A DNA stretch of 64,000 nt from Malaya genurostris (GCF_030247185.1 NC_080572.1:177348866-177412865); one strand, 5' to 3'; counted from the stretch's first letter, positions 10,086 to 21,618 are shown. Numbers and translations are program-made. The notes: a model not told the origin generated them from the letters alone.

Positions 10086-11690
10086 ATTTTTTTAATAAAT
10101 TTTTTGTTCAATATATTAAATATTTTTACATAGTACTTATAATTATCTAAAACATTTCCGAAGATACCAAATCGATTGGACTCACCGTTTCTGGGATATA
10201 TATTATTGAAAAAGTTCAAAGGATTTTTACTTAGTCCCTTCTCAAAAGTAAGGCTAGAGTTGAAATGTCAAACTGACAGGGCTTGTATTGTGAATCCTCA
10301 AACGAACCGAAGCAACAAAAAACATGTGCTGTGAACACTTTGCTTGATATAGCTGAATGAGAGACCCATATTAGAGAGAAACTGGATGCGTGAGAGTATA
10401 TGCTACTGAGCAGACCAATTCCCTTGCCTAGTAAATTGCCTGTGCTGAGAGCTCAGTTAACACATGAACTAAGCAATCCATGGCAATGTAATGAAATGAA
10501 GGGTTCGCTCTCGTTAATATTGTACGAGAAAAAAGGCCTTGCTTCACGGCGTGCTACAAGACGCGAAGTAAAGTCATATAGGCAATGTTTACGGCGTTTA
10601 AACAGTGTAGGTTTACAGAAATAATTTTTGAACATAATGTTCGCATTCCAAATTTGATCACATTCCAAACATACTTTAAACATTTTATAGCAGAAATTTT
10701 GCATTTGAGCCCATTTTCAAACCAATCAAATTGTTTCTTCGGAACTTACACTGTGCATATATCCTAGAAACACTAAAATTAATGTTCTTTAAATTAATAT
10801 TCATCGGAACTAAAAGTAATGAATCTAGTTTCCTCATAGGCATCTTCAATAGGAGAACCATTCATCAAATGCTAACCTCATGAAGTATAGGTGTCAGCTA
10901 GCGGACATATTCATAAACTAATGAACGAACGAAGCAGCTCTCCTTGCTTGGGTTGCGCTGTGTATTTTACCTGACACGAATGTGTGTGAATAGCACAGAG
11001 GGTGAAACTCTTTTGTTAATATTCGTTGCTTCAATTTGCAAGCCTTGCAAACTGATGATGAAAATTGGTTTTGTTTGGCCATGAATAACGCTTAAAGCAA
11101 ATACAAAAACAAAAATCCAAAAAAAATTGTCATTTGCGCTGGAATTGCTCTGTGATGAAATATTATTTTTTCTGAAAAATCAGCAACCGAGATTTGAAGG
11201 GGTTCACTAGGATATAGGTAGTACCTATTATTTTTTTCGGGACAGTATCAGCTTAGATGCCGTGTGGATTCCGGCGGAAAAAAAACTTCGCCAAGAATAG
11301 ATCCAATGGGTTTCTGCTTCCATGTCGTAAAAGGCGACAATTGCAGGAGTTTCTTTCTTCTTATTTTATTTATCATATTGTTTTAACGTTTTACTTTTCG
11401 GATTACTCTATTTTACTAAATTATCTTTCCAGTCAACTTATCAATTTCCGGCTAGTTTCGGAAAAAAGGTTTTATTTGATAGTTTTTCCTCCTCCGTATT
11501 ATTGCTTGTCTTTCATGATTATAAATTGAATGATAAAATTCAACTATTGCGCAGATCCGTTAATATTACAATGTTTGTAACAGAATAAATTTATATTTTT
11601 TCTCTGTAGCTCAGATCAACCCATATAACCGTCAGACGTCAGAAAAGACATTGCGTTTCAGTGCAATATAGAAAAGTGATTCGCAAATTG
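10086..11690. other. AT-rich stretch without a recognised gene
   Basis: No ORF over 90 codons and no recognised domain. Around 11238-11350 a GC-richer segment (GCCGTGTGGATTCCGGCGG and CATGTCGTAAAAGGCGACAA) stands out from the AT-rich background and may be a fragment of an old repeat. I cannot name it. Confidence 0.4.
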
Positions 11691-11696
11691 CATTAA

Positions 11697-11779
11697 CTTT
11701 ACGTCTGCTTGGCGGTCTGAGTTTCGCACTAAGCAGTTCAATTTGAACTGCACTGACGAGTCGAAGACGAAATGTAAAG
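11697..11779 (+). ncRNA. Hammerhead-ribozyme-like motif (stem III open)
   Basis: All conserved core positions are present in order. Stem III 5' strand is CTTTACGT (11697-11704), followed by the cleavage-site C at 11705 (triplet GUC). Stem I is closed by TGC (11706-11708) with GCA (11750-11752). The core CTGACGA is at 11753-11759. Stem II is GTC-GAA-GAC (11760-11768), followed by GAA (11769-11771). Stem III 3' strand is ATGTAAAG (11772-11779), giving 8 pairs with one G-U. Expected cleavage is between 11705 and 11706. Stem I is unusual: only 3 contiguous closing pairs, and the interior holds a near-perfect palindromic hairpin (GCAGTTCAA/TTGAACTGC). TGC could alternatively pair with AAGCA at 11731-11735. 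The family is known for self-cleavage in satellite RNAs and in retroelements of many eukaryotes. Activity here is inferred, not shown. Confidence 0.6.
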
Positions 11780-11943
11780 AATAGCAATATAAACATTTAA
11801 ATAAGAAATGAAAATAAAAAGTAGAAATAAACAATCATGATTTATTTTATAGAATTTGTGACAACAATGAATCAACTATTTTGTCTAAATCCTAATCATT
11901 CGTTAATTTTGTAACAGGTAATTCTGTTTAGAAAAACCTTCTT

Positions 11944-12340
<397 letters not shown>

Positions 12341-12359
12341 GAATTGTGTGATATTTTAT

Positions 12360-13185
12360 TTTTAACACAGTTGTGTCCTTGATGCAATGCGAGAATTAAT
12401 CAGCTGACTATTGTTTACAATTCGATTTCAGCATTTTTCCAAAATAAGTACCGCGCAGACTACGCGCTTCGAAGCAGTTTTTTTTGTGTTCGCACCCGAA
12501 AGGACCCAAAATGACCCAAGCTGTCGCGGCGAAATACATAAAAACGTCGAAACAGTTTGGGAGTAAGTGAGTGAATCGTTCCAAAGAGGTGAAAAATGTC
12601 GACAACTTTCCAAATCACGGCTCTGTCGGTGTATTGTCTGAAAAAGACAAAAAAGTGATTTGATTATTGACTTGTAAATTTTCTCACAATCCATATAAAT
12701 CTGATGCCATAAATCTGATAACACCGACAATCATAGGTAGATGGCGCTTCGATAAGTTGACATAGTTCAATTTTGGGCGGTAAATTCCCAGTATCCGTCG
12801 GTTGGACATTTTTAGTTTCGCGACTCAGCATTATTCAATAAACGACATTCTATACACTTTTCATTGATCTACACATACTTGCCACAGCTGTTCTGCCACT
12901 CCAAATGAATGTTTCGAACAATTACTTGATGCCAACTCTCCTCTCTGCCCCATTTTTTTTATTATGAATGTACGCAAAAAAACTCCCCTCCTTGGTTTTA
13001 ATTATTTTTTCAAACTATTTTGGACTTAGTTTCGGCAGCATTTGTGAACTGTTTCAGTTTTACTTCTATCTTTTCCTCCGCCAGCGTACGCGCTTACGTT
13101 TGATTTAATTTTTCGTCTCCACAAAAGTTGCTTTTATTGGAGAATCGGTCAAATTTTGCATTCATGATTTATGACCTTGACGCTC
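12360..13185. other. Non-coding stretch, no gene recognised
   Basis: Mixed-composition sequence with short overlapping open frames only (longest about 100 codons on the minus strand, no domain). No RNA gene or structured repeat was noticed. Confidence 0.4.
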
Positions 13186-13189
13186 CTTT

Positions 13190-14700
13190 AAATCAGATCA
13201 CCCACTCGCCTTGGGAGAGGTCTGACATTTTCAGGATGACTCGCGTCTGTAGCAGATTATATTGACAAATTGTCGCGAAACTGAATTACCGATAGCGACA
13301 TCTGCCAATGAATAATGGAACCAAGAAAATAAGGGTTCTTCCAAGGGGAGAGTCGCTTAACACAAACTATATTGTGCCTCTGAAAAAAAAACACGTGATA
13401 TACTGTGAGCCTACGTGTGCCACTCTGTGCCCCATGAAACAGCTACTTGTCAAAACTGAGCCCTTTGTGTGCCTCAACTGTGCAACTGTATGAGAACTAA
13501 AGTGCCAATATTGATAAATGCACCAACGCATTGTGTTAATGTGTGATTGGCACATTGTTCTAAGCGTCCTCCCCTTGGGTTCTTCCGAATATTTTCATAT
13601 CGGCAGTAGTGATTTGCAACGATTTTTTCGTTTACTTAATAGTACAATTAGATATCAGCAATAAAAGTAAACCCGGAGTAGAAGAAAATCGATATCAACT
13701 CAGAGTAAAAACTTTCACTTTTACTCATTGATTCTTCAAATGAATTTGCCCGCTTTTATAAGAAATCGCTGTCCAGAAAAAGAATAACATTTCACGATAC
13801 AATCCAAGTACATTTAGCTCATACAATCCATAGTACACCCCGCTCAAAGCTCGGTCAACCTACCCCAATGAATGTTTTCGAGAACCATCACGATGAACAG
13901 AAATAAAAGTAAGGTTATACTGAAAACCGATATGTTATTTTGTAAAGTTTTGAGTACCCTTTCCAATATTACTATACAAAAGCAGAAATTTACTCTCAAG
14001 CGCAAAAAAAAAAAAACGTGCTCCTGCACAAACGACAACACTGAAACACCTGAAATTGCGTCGGTACGTGGGTAACCTAATACCAAAGATAAACTCAAGA
14101 TGGAAGAGTCTATGATTTTTCATATACCATTCAAATTGGATCCCTCAATTAAATCAGTTCACCGTCAGTTGCAGTTTAATTATTATTAGAAAAAAAACAA
14201 CAAGCGTCGAATCGCTACATGCGTCGTAACTATGGCAATGTTTGTTTATGTAAAATTAATCTTAAGTTGCAATATGAAAGAAATCGCGGTATTTTGCTGG
14301 ACATCGAGAGGATCTTGAAACAGGAAAGTAAGCATCAATTAGAATTATTACAAAGAATTTGTATAATTTGCTATATTCTTATCTTACGAGGTATTAAAGT
14401 AAATGGAAGTAACAAAATATTGTGTGCGATATGTTTACATATGTTTACTTTCTTCCAACATTGTGTTGTTGCTATGAAAATTTTACCGTCCTTTTTCAAT
14501 GCTTATCGACGCTTATTAACAACATTGCATTATTACTAAGTTCACTGGTTCACGATTACTGATCCAACATTTTTTGATGAACTGTATGGGTCATTGTAAT
14601 TTTGAGTTTATCTTAGCTACTACTCCACCAAAATCAAAATCACCAAAATCGCCACTGCGCATAATAACCTTTTCAGAAAAGCCACTCGGCCAACTAGCCC
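13190..14700 (+). repeat. Dispersed repeat family B, copy 1
   Basis: Blocks shared in order with 40365-41035: CACTCGCCTTGGGAGAGGT, a CTACCCCAATGAATGTTTTC-type block, an AAGCGCAAAAAAA block, CTGAAATTGCGTCGGTAC, and CATAATAACCTTTTC followed by AAAAGCCACTCGGCCAAC. Copy 1 is longer because of a MITE at 13342-13577 and other insertions. No coding capacity is visible, and the class is unknown. Confidence 0.6.
13342..13577. mobile_element. hAT-type MITE, 236 bp
   Basis: The terminal inverted repeats begin CAAGGGGAG and extend about 25 bp with small mismatches (right end ...CTCCCCTTG). Perfect 8-bp target duplications GGTTCTTC flank it at 13334-13341 and 13578-13585. No coding capacity. An 8-bp duplication and a CA-start TIR fit the hAT superfamily. 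Confidence 0.8.
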
Positions 14701-15755
14701 CGGTCTCCCTTATATTGAATTGAAGTACTTAAGCCCAATAAAATTAATGCAGCTTAGTTTTCAATAATATTTCTTCTACTTACAACAATCAGTCTTTAAA
14801 CGAATTTTTGTTCGAACGAATTGGTAGCTTGTCACTCTGAAGAAGTATGCAAAGTTTCTTTCAATTCCTAGCAAGTCGATACTGATTTCTCCACCTTCTC
14901 ACCGGTTAATTTCTGGATTTGATCTACACTTAAACTTCTTTTTCAATTAGTTCCGATTTACTAGTAGAGTATATTATATATTATATTCATTGTTCTCTAC
15001 ACGTTCCTCCTGATACTACAAATTCTTCCAGGTTGGGGCACAGAAACATGAAATTCTTACATAAACTAAAAGTATTTTGTACTCAAACGAACAATGTAAT
15101 CGAAAGAATGCTGCTTTGCTTTAAGCATCCCAACTAAACCATCAAGATATATTGAACTGAAATCGAAGGTTGGTTGAAACTTTGAGAGCAAAAAGAAAAC
15201 TTTCTTATGAAGTTTCCACCTTGACTGCTGTCAAACCGTTCGTTTGAAGCCAGTTTAGAACCTAGTTTCGAAGTCTTTGGATTGAAATTTGGGTCAGTTT
15301 CAAATCTGACAGTTATATTGGGTTCGCACATCCCACAGTTGTTTAGTTCGAACCCAAACCGGTTTCCTTAGAATTGCATTTTTGAATAAACAACCCTGAA
15401 TCAGTTCCAGGTTTGTCAAACGAAATCGACATTATACACGCTAAAGTTGGACCACTAGTTTGTCAAAATTTCAAGTGATGCCATTAAACAACAACTGATC
15501 CATTCAACAATACTGTTTATTGTAATTGAAACCGGAATCGCCAGAAGTAACTGTTTACCTATCGTAGGGCTTTGTTTGGATCATCTTTCAATAGAAGCAT
15601 GGTGATACAACCAGATGTACCATCTCCGGAGAAGCCTAGGGCTAAGACGAAACAACTGAGCACTCGACAATTTAGCTGAACTTAACAGCCAATAAATATT
15701 CAACTTTATAGCACAACCAAGCAACCGGGAAAGCACTTGGGAAGGATCTTTCGCA
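14700..15755. other. Non-coding stretch, no gene recognised
   Basis: AT-rich sequence with only short frames (longest about 65 codons). No repeats, RNA genes or motifs were noted. Confidence 0.4.
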
Positions 15756-16097
15756 AAGCGTTAATTTACAATCATTGATAAGCGTAAACTTCTTCCGTCT
15801 GAGCCCATTCCGGCTGATGGCGAAACACGGCTCGAGAACTTTTCCACTTCAGGTTGTGAGCTATCGCCCGAAGAAGGATAACAACGCTCGGCCGGATACC
15901 GGCAATATATCAACAAGTTGTTGTGCCAATATTCGCTGCATGCGGCTAACGTGTGGATTGCCACAAAATGAACATCCGCCGATACCTGAGGGAATCCGGC
16001 GAAGCGCATGCGTCAGAACCGTTTCCGAAGGGATGCGTTCATCTGCGGACACCGTTGCCGAACCGGTTCGGATCCTGCCGGTGTTTGTTGGCAGTAT

Positions 16098-16163
16098 AGC
16101 GATGTGTCCTGCTTCAGTTTCGGTTCGGTTAGCGATGTGTCCTGCTTCAGTTTCGGTTCGGTT
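16098..16163 (+). repeat. 33-bp perfect tandem duplication in promoter region
   Basis: Two identical adjacent 33-bp units, each beginning AGCGATGTGTCCTGCTTCAG and ending TTCGGTT. Each unit contains a TCAGTT initiator-like sequence. Only the second has a DPE at the correct downstream distance. Confidence 0.9.
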
Positions 16164-16181
16164 CTTTACACGGAAGGATGT
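16147..16181 (+). promoter_or_regulatory. Candidate core promoter: initiator plus DPE
   Basis: The initiator TCAGTT has its A at 16149. The hexamer GGATGT at 16176-16181 occupies exactly +28 to +33 and fits the DPE consensus RGWYVT at every position. No TATA box is seen, as is usual for DPE promoters. The site lies in a GC-richer island 1.4 kb before the putative receptor exon on the same strand. The predicted start would give a leader of about 1.38 kb if unspliced. Confidence 0.5.
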
Positions 16182-17526
16182 ATTAACGGCTGTCGTCGGT
16201 CGGTTAAAATGAATTCCTCCTTCGGGCAGGAAGTGCCACAGTGTGAAGGGTGAAGTGAGAGTGAAGTTGAGCGACGCTTGAAAACCGGAACAACTGTGAG
16301 CTGATCGGTTGACTGGCTCGAACCCATTCTGAAGGCGAAACTGAAACCGTCGTCACCTGTCGAACCGAGCACGGAAGTTGTCAGCAGTCGGTGTCCTGCG
16401 GTCTTCGGTGTACGACGCGTTGAACCCAAAAGTCCCAGAAGTGAACGGTTGTCACCATCGAGCCTACTTCCGTGTCGAGTCCCCAGCGATCGCTGGTGAG
16501 TTAATAATTCAACACCAGTTTGACGTGGTGGAGTGATTGTCATTACGCAGTTTGTTACCGTGAATTCGGTTTTCACAGCGAAGGTGTTTCCGTCGCATCA
16601 GGCCGCATGGTGAGTGTTTCGATGCATTTGTGGTTTCCGGAGCTTGTTTTGCTAGACGTGTGGTTTGCTAATTGCTGCATTAGCGCCGTTGTAAAATCCT
16701 CGCGTTAGTGAAAGCTACGTCGCGGTAGAGAGCACTCCCATCAGCGTAATCATTTTATAAAATGCGACGGATGGAACAAAAACCATTTTAATCATGTGGT
16801 GCGTTAAATCAATATCTAATTAGGAGTGCAAACAACAGCTGAGAAGATAAAAATTAATAATAGATTGGGCTCGATCATTTTCCCGGCGTGTTCCAGGCAG
16901 TGAAACAGCGCACAAGTGCACCTCGAAAAGGAAATAATTAAAAATTCAAATTTGACGAGCATTGGCGATGAATATTCATGATGATGGCCCGTGGGCTAGT
17001 TCTGTGCTGCTGCGGTGTGGGTTGCACCTGATGGATTATCGTTAAAAAGCTCGACCACTTGATGCAATTGCGGAATTATCGTTTCTCTCGCAAATTGTTC
17101 CCCGATCACCGCTTGCTACTGCTGCTGCTGCTGCTAGTGAAGTGATGAGCAACGGGCAGCGTTCCGACACTTCCGGTCGCAGATGGCCCTGGCAGACTGT
17201 CCCCAAGTCCTAAGTGGATGAGCGGCGGCCCCATGAATGATGATACCGCTTTTCACTCGACTGGAACACCGAGCGACAGTTGAAATGATTGATGGAGCTC
17301 CGTTGTGCAAATAACGTAGCAAATAATTATAAATTTATGCCTGAAATTAATTTGATTGTGTCCGAGGCCTATCCCTATCTCAACGCTCTGACGAATTCTC
17401 GGTGTCACCGTAATTAGTGTTTGTCCGTGTGCCGTGCTCAGTTTTTGTTGTCTATTCACAATTCACTTTCAACTTGACACATCTGCAATTGGTGTTGGAA
17501 TAATGTTCATTAGTTGGTGAAGTGCT
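16149..17526 (+). other. Putative 5' leader of RYK/Derailed-like gene
   Basis: This stretch is GC-richer and lacks the dispersed repeats that fill most of the window. It runs from the candidate start site to the putative initiator ATG. It contains several short upstream ATGs and a short CTG run near 17113-17131. A minus-strand frame of 136 codons (16166-16576) looks like a by-product of the composition. A spliced leader cannot be excluded. Confidence 0.4.
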
Positions 17527-17704
17527 ATGGCGAAAGTTGAAGTTAATCTCAAATTGTACAACCGGAAGTGTTTAACAAAAATGATCTTGCATTGGAATAT
17601 CTACTCGCGAATTCTACTACTGCAACTGCTGCTAAACATGGCACGACCTAGCCTTGGATATTTCGATCTGTTCCTGAATCACTCGGAAGTAATAAAATTA
17701 ATGG
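17527..17704 (+). CDS. First coding exon, RYK/Derailed-like WIF-domain receptor
   Basis: The translation gives a signal peptide with the hydrophobic core ILLLQLLLN, then ARPSLG and the segment YFDLFLNHSEVIKLMG. That segment resembles the first strand and helix of the WIF domain in RYK/Derailed receptors (pattern FLxxxEVxxLxG). The exon ends ATGG|GTAAGT, a near-ideal donor in phase 1 within the Gly codon. The WIF domain should continue in the next exon. There are two possible starts: the ATG at 17527, or the ATG at 17581 (context ACAAAATG), which gives a compact signal peptide and is my preference. Family members are single-pass atypical tyrosine-kinase receptors that bind Wnt proteins and guide axons. 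An Inr/DPE promoter lies upstream. No second exon was found in the remaining 46 kb. The domain call rests on a short segment. Confidence 0.6.
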
Positions 17705-17804
17705 GTAAGTTGGTTCTTACTACCTTTCTGAGGGTTGATTTAGATTTCCTGTTTCGATGTAGGATCCTTCTATTTTCACTCAGTCATCAATGTTTTTCAT
17801 ATTA

Positions 17805-19058
17805 CAGCTTGCTTCAGAGAGAATTGGAACAAAGTCAATTGTCTGTATTTCAGTTATTCATTATTGAATTCAAGATCTTTTTTTTCTTCATACTTTTAAG
17901 AAAAAATACGGATAAAATTATTCGTCACGGTTTCGAAGGAATTCTCGAATTTTTCCTGTAACACGGCTCATTAGGCGGCGCACACCTTCTTCGTCCATTG
18001 TTTTAGTTATCTTATTCCACCAGGTCGTCAGCTGATTAATGTCTTTGACAACCTTTCCCTTTGCCTTGAGTCTCCTCTTCATGATTGACCAGTATTTCTC
18101 AATAGGGCGGAACTGGGGGCAGTTGGGTGGGTTAAGGTTTTTCGGAAAAACTGGACCCTTTTCTCTACATACCATTCTTGAACGACTTTGCTGTAATGAC
18201 AGCTTGCCAAATCTGGTCAAAACATTACGGGATGGTCGTGGGATCGAATGAACGACAAAATTCGTTTTTGGAGACACTCTTTTTGGTATAGTTCCGATAT
18301 CATTGTCTTATTTGTAACGAAAACTTTCGTTTTTTTGCCACAGCATATTTCCTGCCAAATCATAAATTTTCTTGCAAATTTGTCGGCAAAAACAAATTTA
18401 AATTTGGCTGGAACATCCCCCCGAGCCGTTGCCAAGTAAAATTTTTGACCTGGGATTTGCCCAAAGTCAGCCTCGACATAGGTTTCATCGTCCATCAGAA
18501 GACACCCGTCGAATTTGGTCAGCACCTGGTCATATAGTTTCCGAGCACGAATTTTGACCACACTATTTTGTTTTATGGTCCGATTGGCTGTTTGCTAGCT
18601 CGATACGACTTGATTCCTTCCCGGAGTCGAGTTCTCTTCACGATACTATGGGCAGCACCGAATTTTCTGGTCAAATCACGGTCCGACAGAATAGGATTCC
18701 TCTTAATCGTCTTCAAATTCTTACCACGCAGTTTCCGGTCGACAGTTCCAATCCGACGATTGGCTTGAGGTTTCCGAATAGTCGTTAATGTTTCCTTATA
18801 CCGTTTGATAACGCGCTATACGGTATTTCTGGGCAATTTCAGCTGTTTAGCTAGCCTAAATGCAGACCACAATGGATTTTCCAAATAACTGTGCACATTT
18901 TTTTCCCTTCTTTCGGCTTCCATGTTGATTGTTGACAAAGTACAGTCGATTTGCGGACAAAATTCCCGACACGTGGGCGCCAAGAACTTCCAAATCCGTC
19001 CACCAGGAGCGCCACAATATGAGCAAAAGTTTGTTCCAATTCTAAATGAAGCAAGCTT
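17805..19058 (-). mobile_element. DD37E-type mariner transposon, 1.25 kb, full length
   Basis: Inverted termini share GCTTGCTTCA and AGAATTGGAACAAA at both ends (17805-17833 and the complement of 19030-19058), about 28 bp with small differences. A TA dinucleotide flanks each end (17803-17804 and 19059-19060), as expected for Tc1/mariner insertion. The single transposase gene inside (minus strand) is inactivated. It lies 100 bp into the putative receptor intron. Confidence 0.85.
17918..18923 (-). pseudogene. DD37E mariner-family transposase, inactivated
   Basis: The minus-strand protein starts at the ATG at 18923 (MEAERREKNVHSYLENPLW). A helix-turn-helix region follows (AFRLAKQLKLPRNTV). The catalytic blocks are MDDETYVEADFG (first Asp), PDLASCHYSKVVQEW (second Asp) and RPIEKYWSIMKRR (Glu). 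The spacing from second Asp to Glu is about 37 residues, which is the DD37E (ITmD37E) signature. About 335 codons matches full length. Lesions: stop codons near 18811 and 18575, a TGA replacing the Trp before PDLAS near 18228, and frameshifts near 18560 and 18195. All three catalytic residues are kept. Cut-and-paste transposition is inferred from the family. Confidence 0.9.
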
Positions 19059-19060
19059 TA

Positions 19061-19960
19061 CATTTTGCTAATTTATAAAAAAAGATAGACTCAGTCGGAT
19101 TCGTTCAAATTGATGCAGGTAATTTCGCTAATAATTAAGCATTTCAGCAATATTTCATTAGAGCTTGATCATTGGCCCTCCTCTGAGAGAACAGAACACG
19201 GATAGAAAAAGTGCGAGTTGTCGTTTACGTCACGTACACGATTTTATTTTCGAAACCGAAAGTATTCGCCGTGAGCATCACGAACTTTTCAAATAACCTA
19301 TTAGCTACTTTAGAACGTGATTATCGAAATCGGTTCTGGTATTTTTGCGAAAATTTAGTGTGCGATTTATTGGTTACTTCATTTATGCGTGTATATCTCC
19401 GGAATCGAAGATGTCCGCCATTTGATTTCCGAGCTTATTCAATTATCCAATAGAATAGCTTTTAAAAAATCTGAGAGAAAAATCTGTGAAAAGTGCTCAT
19501 ATACATACACACAGACGGCAGCGAATCATTTCGCCGAAAGTCGTTTCGCTGAATGGGTCATTCCACCGAAAGGGACATTTAGTCAGAAGAATAATTTCGT
19601 CGGGAGCCACATTTCGCCGAATACATCACATTATTAATTAAAAACTGTCTAATTCCACTTAATAGTGAGTTTATCCATTTTTTATCAACTCGCAAGAATT
19701 TTTGCCTGGATATCCTTTGGTGTTATTAGTTTTCAAATTTGTAAGTTTTTCGCACCATTGCACAGTGGTTCGAATCAATAAAAACGTGGACATAAATCAG
19801 TAGTTGCCAAACCGATCTTTTAATGCATAAAGTTGCTTTAAAAAAATATTTACAAATATATACCGTGTAGTTTGATTCTATCCCTAATTGTTCATGGCCT
19901 ACATTGACAAAAAATAAAAACATAACTTTTTTTTCGAAGAGATAAAACTTTTTTTTTTGC
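19061..19960. other. Non-coding stretch with a TTTCGCCGAA-type array
   Basis: No gene is visible. Between 19518 and 19622 a short degenerate array repeats the motif ATTTCGCCGAA about every 16-25 bp (CATTTCGCCGAAAG, GTTTCGCTGAATG, CATTCCACCGAAAG, ATTTCGTCGG, CATTTCGCCGAAT). The rest is AT-rich and unremarkable. Confidence 0.6.
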
Positions 19961-20046
19961 AAAGTTTTAGAACAATTGAAAATAATTTACTTTGGCATAT
20001 ATACCAAAAGTCTATGTCGCACCGTTTCGGATATGCAAAGCGTTAT

Positions 20047-20600
20047 TATGGCAACCCCCTTAAAATCAGTTTTTTATTCATAACTTGTTTCGAGTTATTT
20101 TGTTATGTATACTTTGTTTGGAATAATTGTAGAAAATAAAAAAAAATAAAATTCTTTCCTGGCCAAGTTATACAGCATTTTACCTTTTTTACCTATGATA
20201 AAACCGTACACCGAAGCGAAATATGCAACTTTATGCAGCTAATTTTTACAAAATTTATAGGAAAAGATATGCCCAATACTATAAAAAAATCTAAGTGGAA
20301 CTCGATGGAACTTTTTTTATGCCTTTTCAAAGTTAGTTTTAGTTATTGAACTATGACAACCCCCTTAAAACTAGCTTTCTATTCATAACTTGTTTCAAGT
20401 CATTTTTTATACATACAATGTTTGGACTAATTGTAGAAAATATAAAATCCCAGAATTTTGTAGAAGGTAATGCATGGGTTTACTCTTTTCTGGAAAAGTT
20501 ATACATTATTTTACCTATTTTTACCTAGAAAACCTTGTACCGAAGCGAAATATGCAACCTAATGCAGCAAACTTTTACAATACTTATAGTAAAATATATT
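20047..20600 (+). repeat. Two-unit tandem duplication, period about 305 bp
   Basis: Unit 1 (20047-20285) and unit 2 (20350-20600) share ATGGCAACCCCCTTAAAA, TTCATAACTTGTTTC, ATTGTAGAAAAT, CAAGTTATACA, ACCGAAGCGAAATATGCAAC and ATGCAGC in the same order. They differ by many substitutions. Non-coding. Confidence 0.75.
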
Positions 20601-20747
20601 CCTAATCAAATTTATTTTCCAATGAGAATATCCTGAGTACTATTCGTGTGACTCATTTTCACTATGGCCATGCTGAAACCATGAATGGTTGAAAAACGGA
20701 GGGCGTCACGTGTCTGCTATTTCTGTAACTTACTTTTGCAGTGAGCA

Positions 20748-21618
20748 TAGAGATGGGCAATTCGCTCCTTAGCTATTCCAGTGAATCGAATCTTTAAAGT
20801 GAGCTGATAGCTCTTTTTAAAAGAACCGCTGCTCACCAGCTGGTAAGCAGGGATGCCAGGTTCACAGATTAATCTGTGTTTCACAGATTTTCAACCTTTT
20901 GCACAGATTTTCACAGATTTCTGAAAATGGTCACAGATTTACACAGATTTTGAAATCGATCATAGATTTTTTGAAATTGATTACAGTTTAGCTCCAATAA
21001 TTACAGAGCGGTAGGAAATAGTGAGACCTTTTTTTTCGCTTACCAACATGATTCTGATCTGCTATTATGGAAACGGGGAAACGTGCACAGATTTTGCACA
21101 GACAGGTTTTTGGCTTGATCACAGATTTTTGAAAAAATGACCTGGCATCCCTGCTGGTAAGGTGAAAACAAGCTACGAGCTGAACGGATTTTCGGCTCTT
21201 GAAGAGCGAGTTATAAATGAGAAGAAATGTGTGCATGAGCTTTTGTTCGTTCTTCCAAATGTGTACCTATCCTTCTTTAACAGATTGAATGAGCCATTGT
21301 TAATAAGAAATCTTACCTCTCACTTAGTAGGCTAAGGTACTTTCAAGGATGCCACTTTAGCAGATATTCTCAAATATGACATAATAATAATTCGAAAACA
21401 AGTTAGTTCGCATATCATTGTTCTTTGTGCATCAATAATTTCGATCATGCATATAAAAGAAAAACGGAGTAAGAAAAACGGCGCAAGAAAACGGCGCTCA
21501 AACCAAACCTTCAGTTCAATCTAAATGAGCTGATGAGCTGATACATTGAATCGATTCCCTTTAGTGAGCTGATCGGTTCGGAGCTGCTCACCGGTATGAG
21601 CTGCTTCGCACATCTCTA
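20748..21618. mobile_element. hAT-type MITE (outer), 871 bp with insert
   Basis: Ends TAGAGATGGGCAA and (complement) TAGAGATGTGCGAA. Flanks AGTGAGCA (20740-20747) and AGTGAGCG (21619-21626) match 7 of 8. The inside is rich in GAGCTG/GCTC strings and has no ORF. It carries a second MITE at 20848-21153. The same terminal sequence bounds 25898-28033. Confidence 0.75.
20848..21153. mobile_element. hAT-type MITE (inner), 306 bp
   Basis: Perfect 14-bp terminal inverted repeats CAGGGATGCCAGGT, with perfect 8-bp target duplications CTGGTAAG at 20840-20847 and 21154-21161. The interior repeats ACAGATTT many times. Non-coding. It sits inside the older MITE at 20748-21618. Confidence 0.92.

Noticed and set aside
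16166..16576. 136-codon minus-strand frame in the leader region
   Set aside because: Overlaps the predicted start site and leader on the plus strand, and has no domain.
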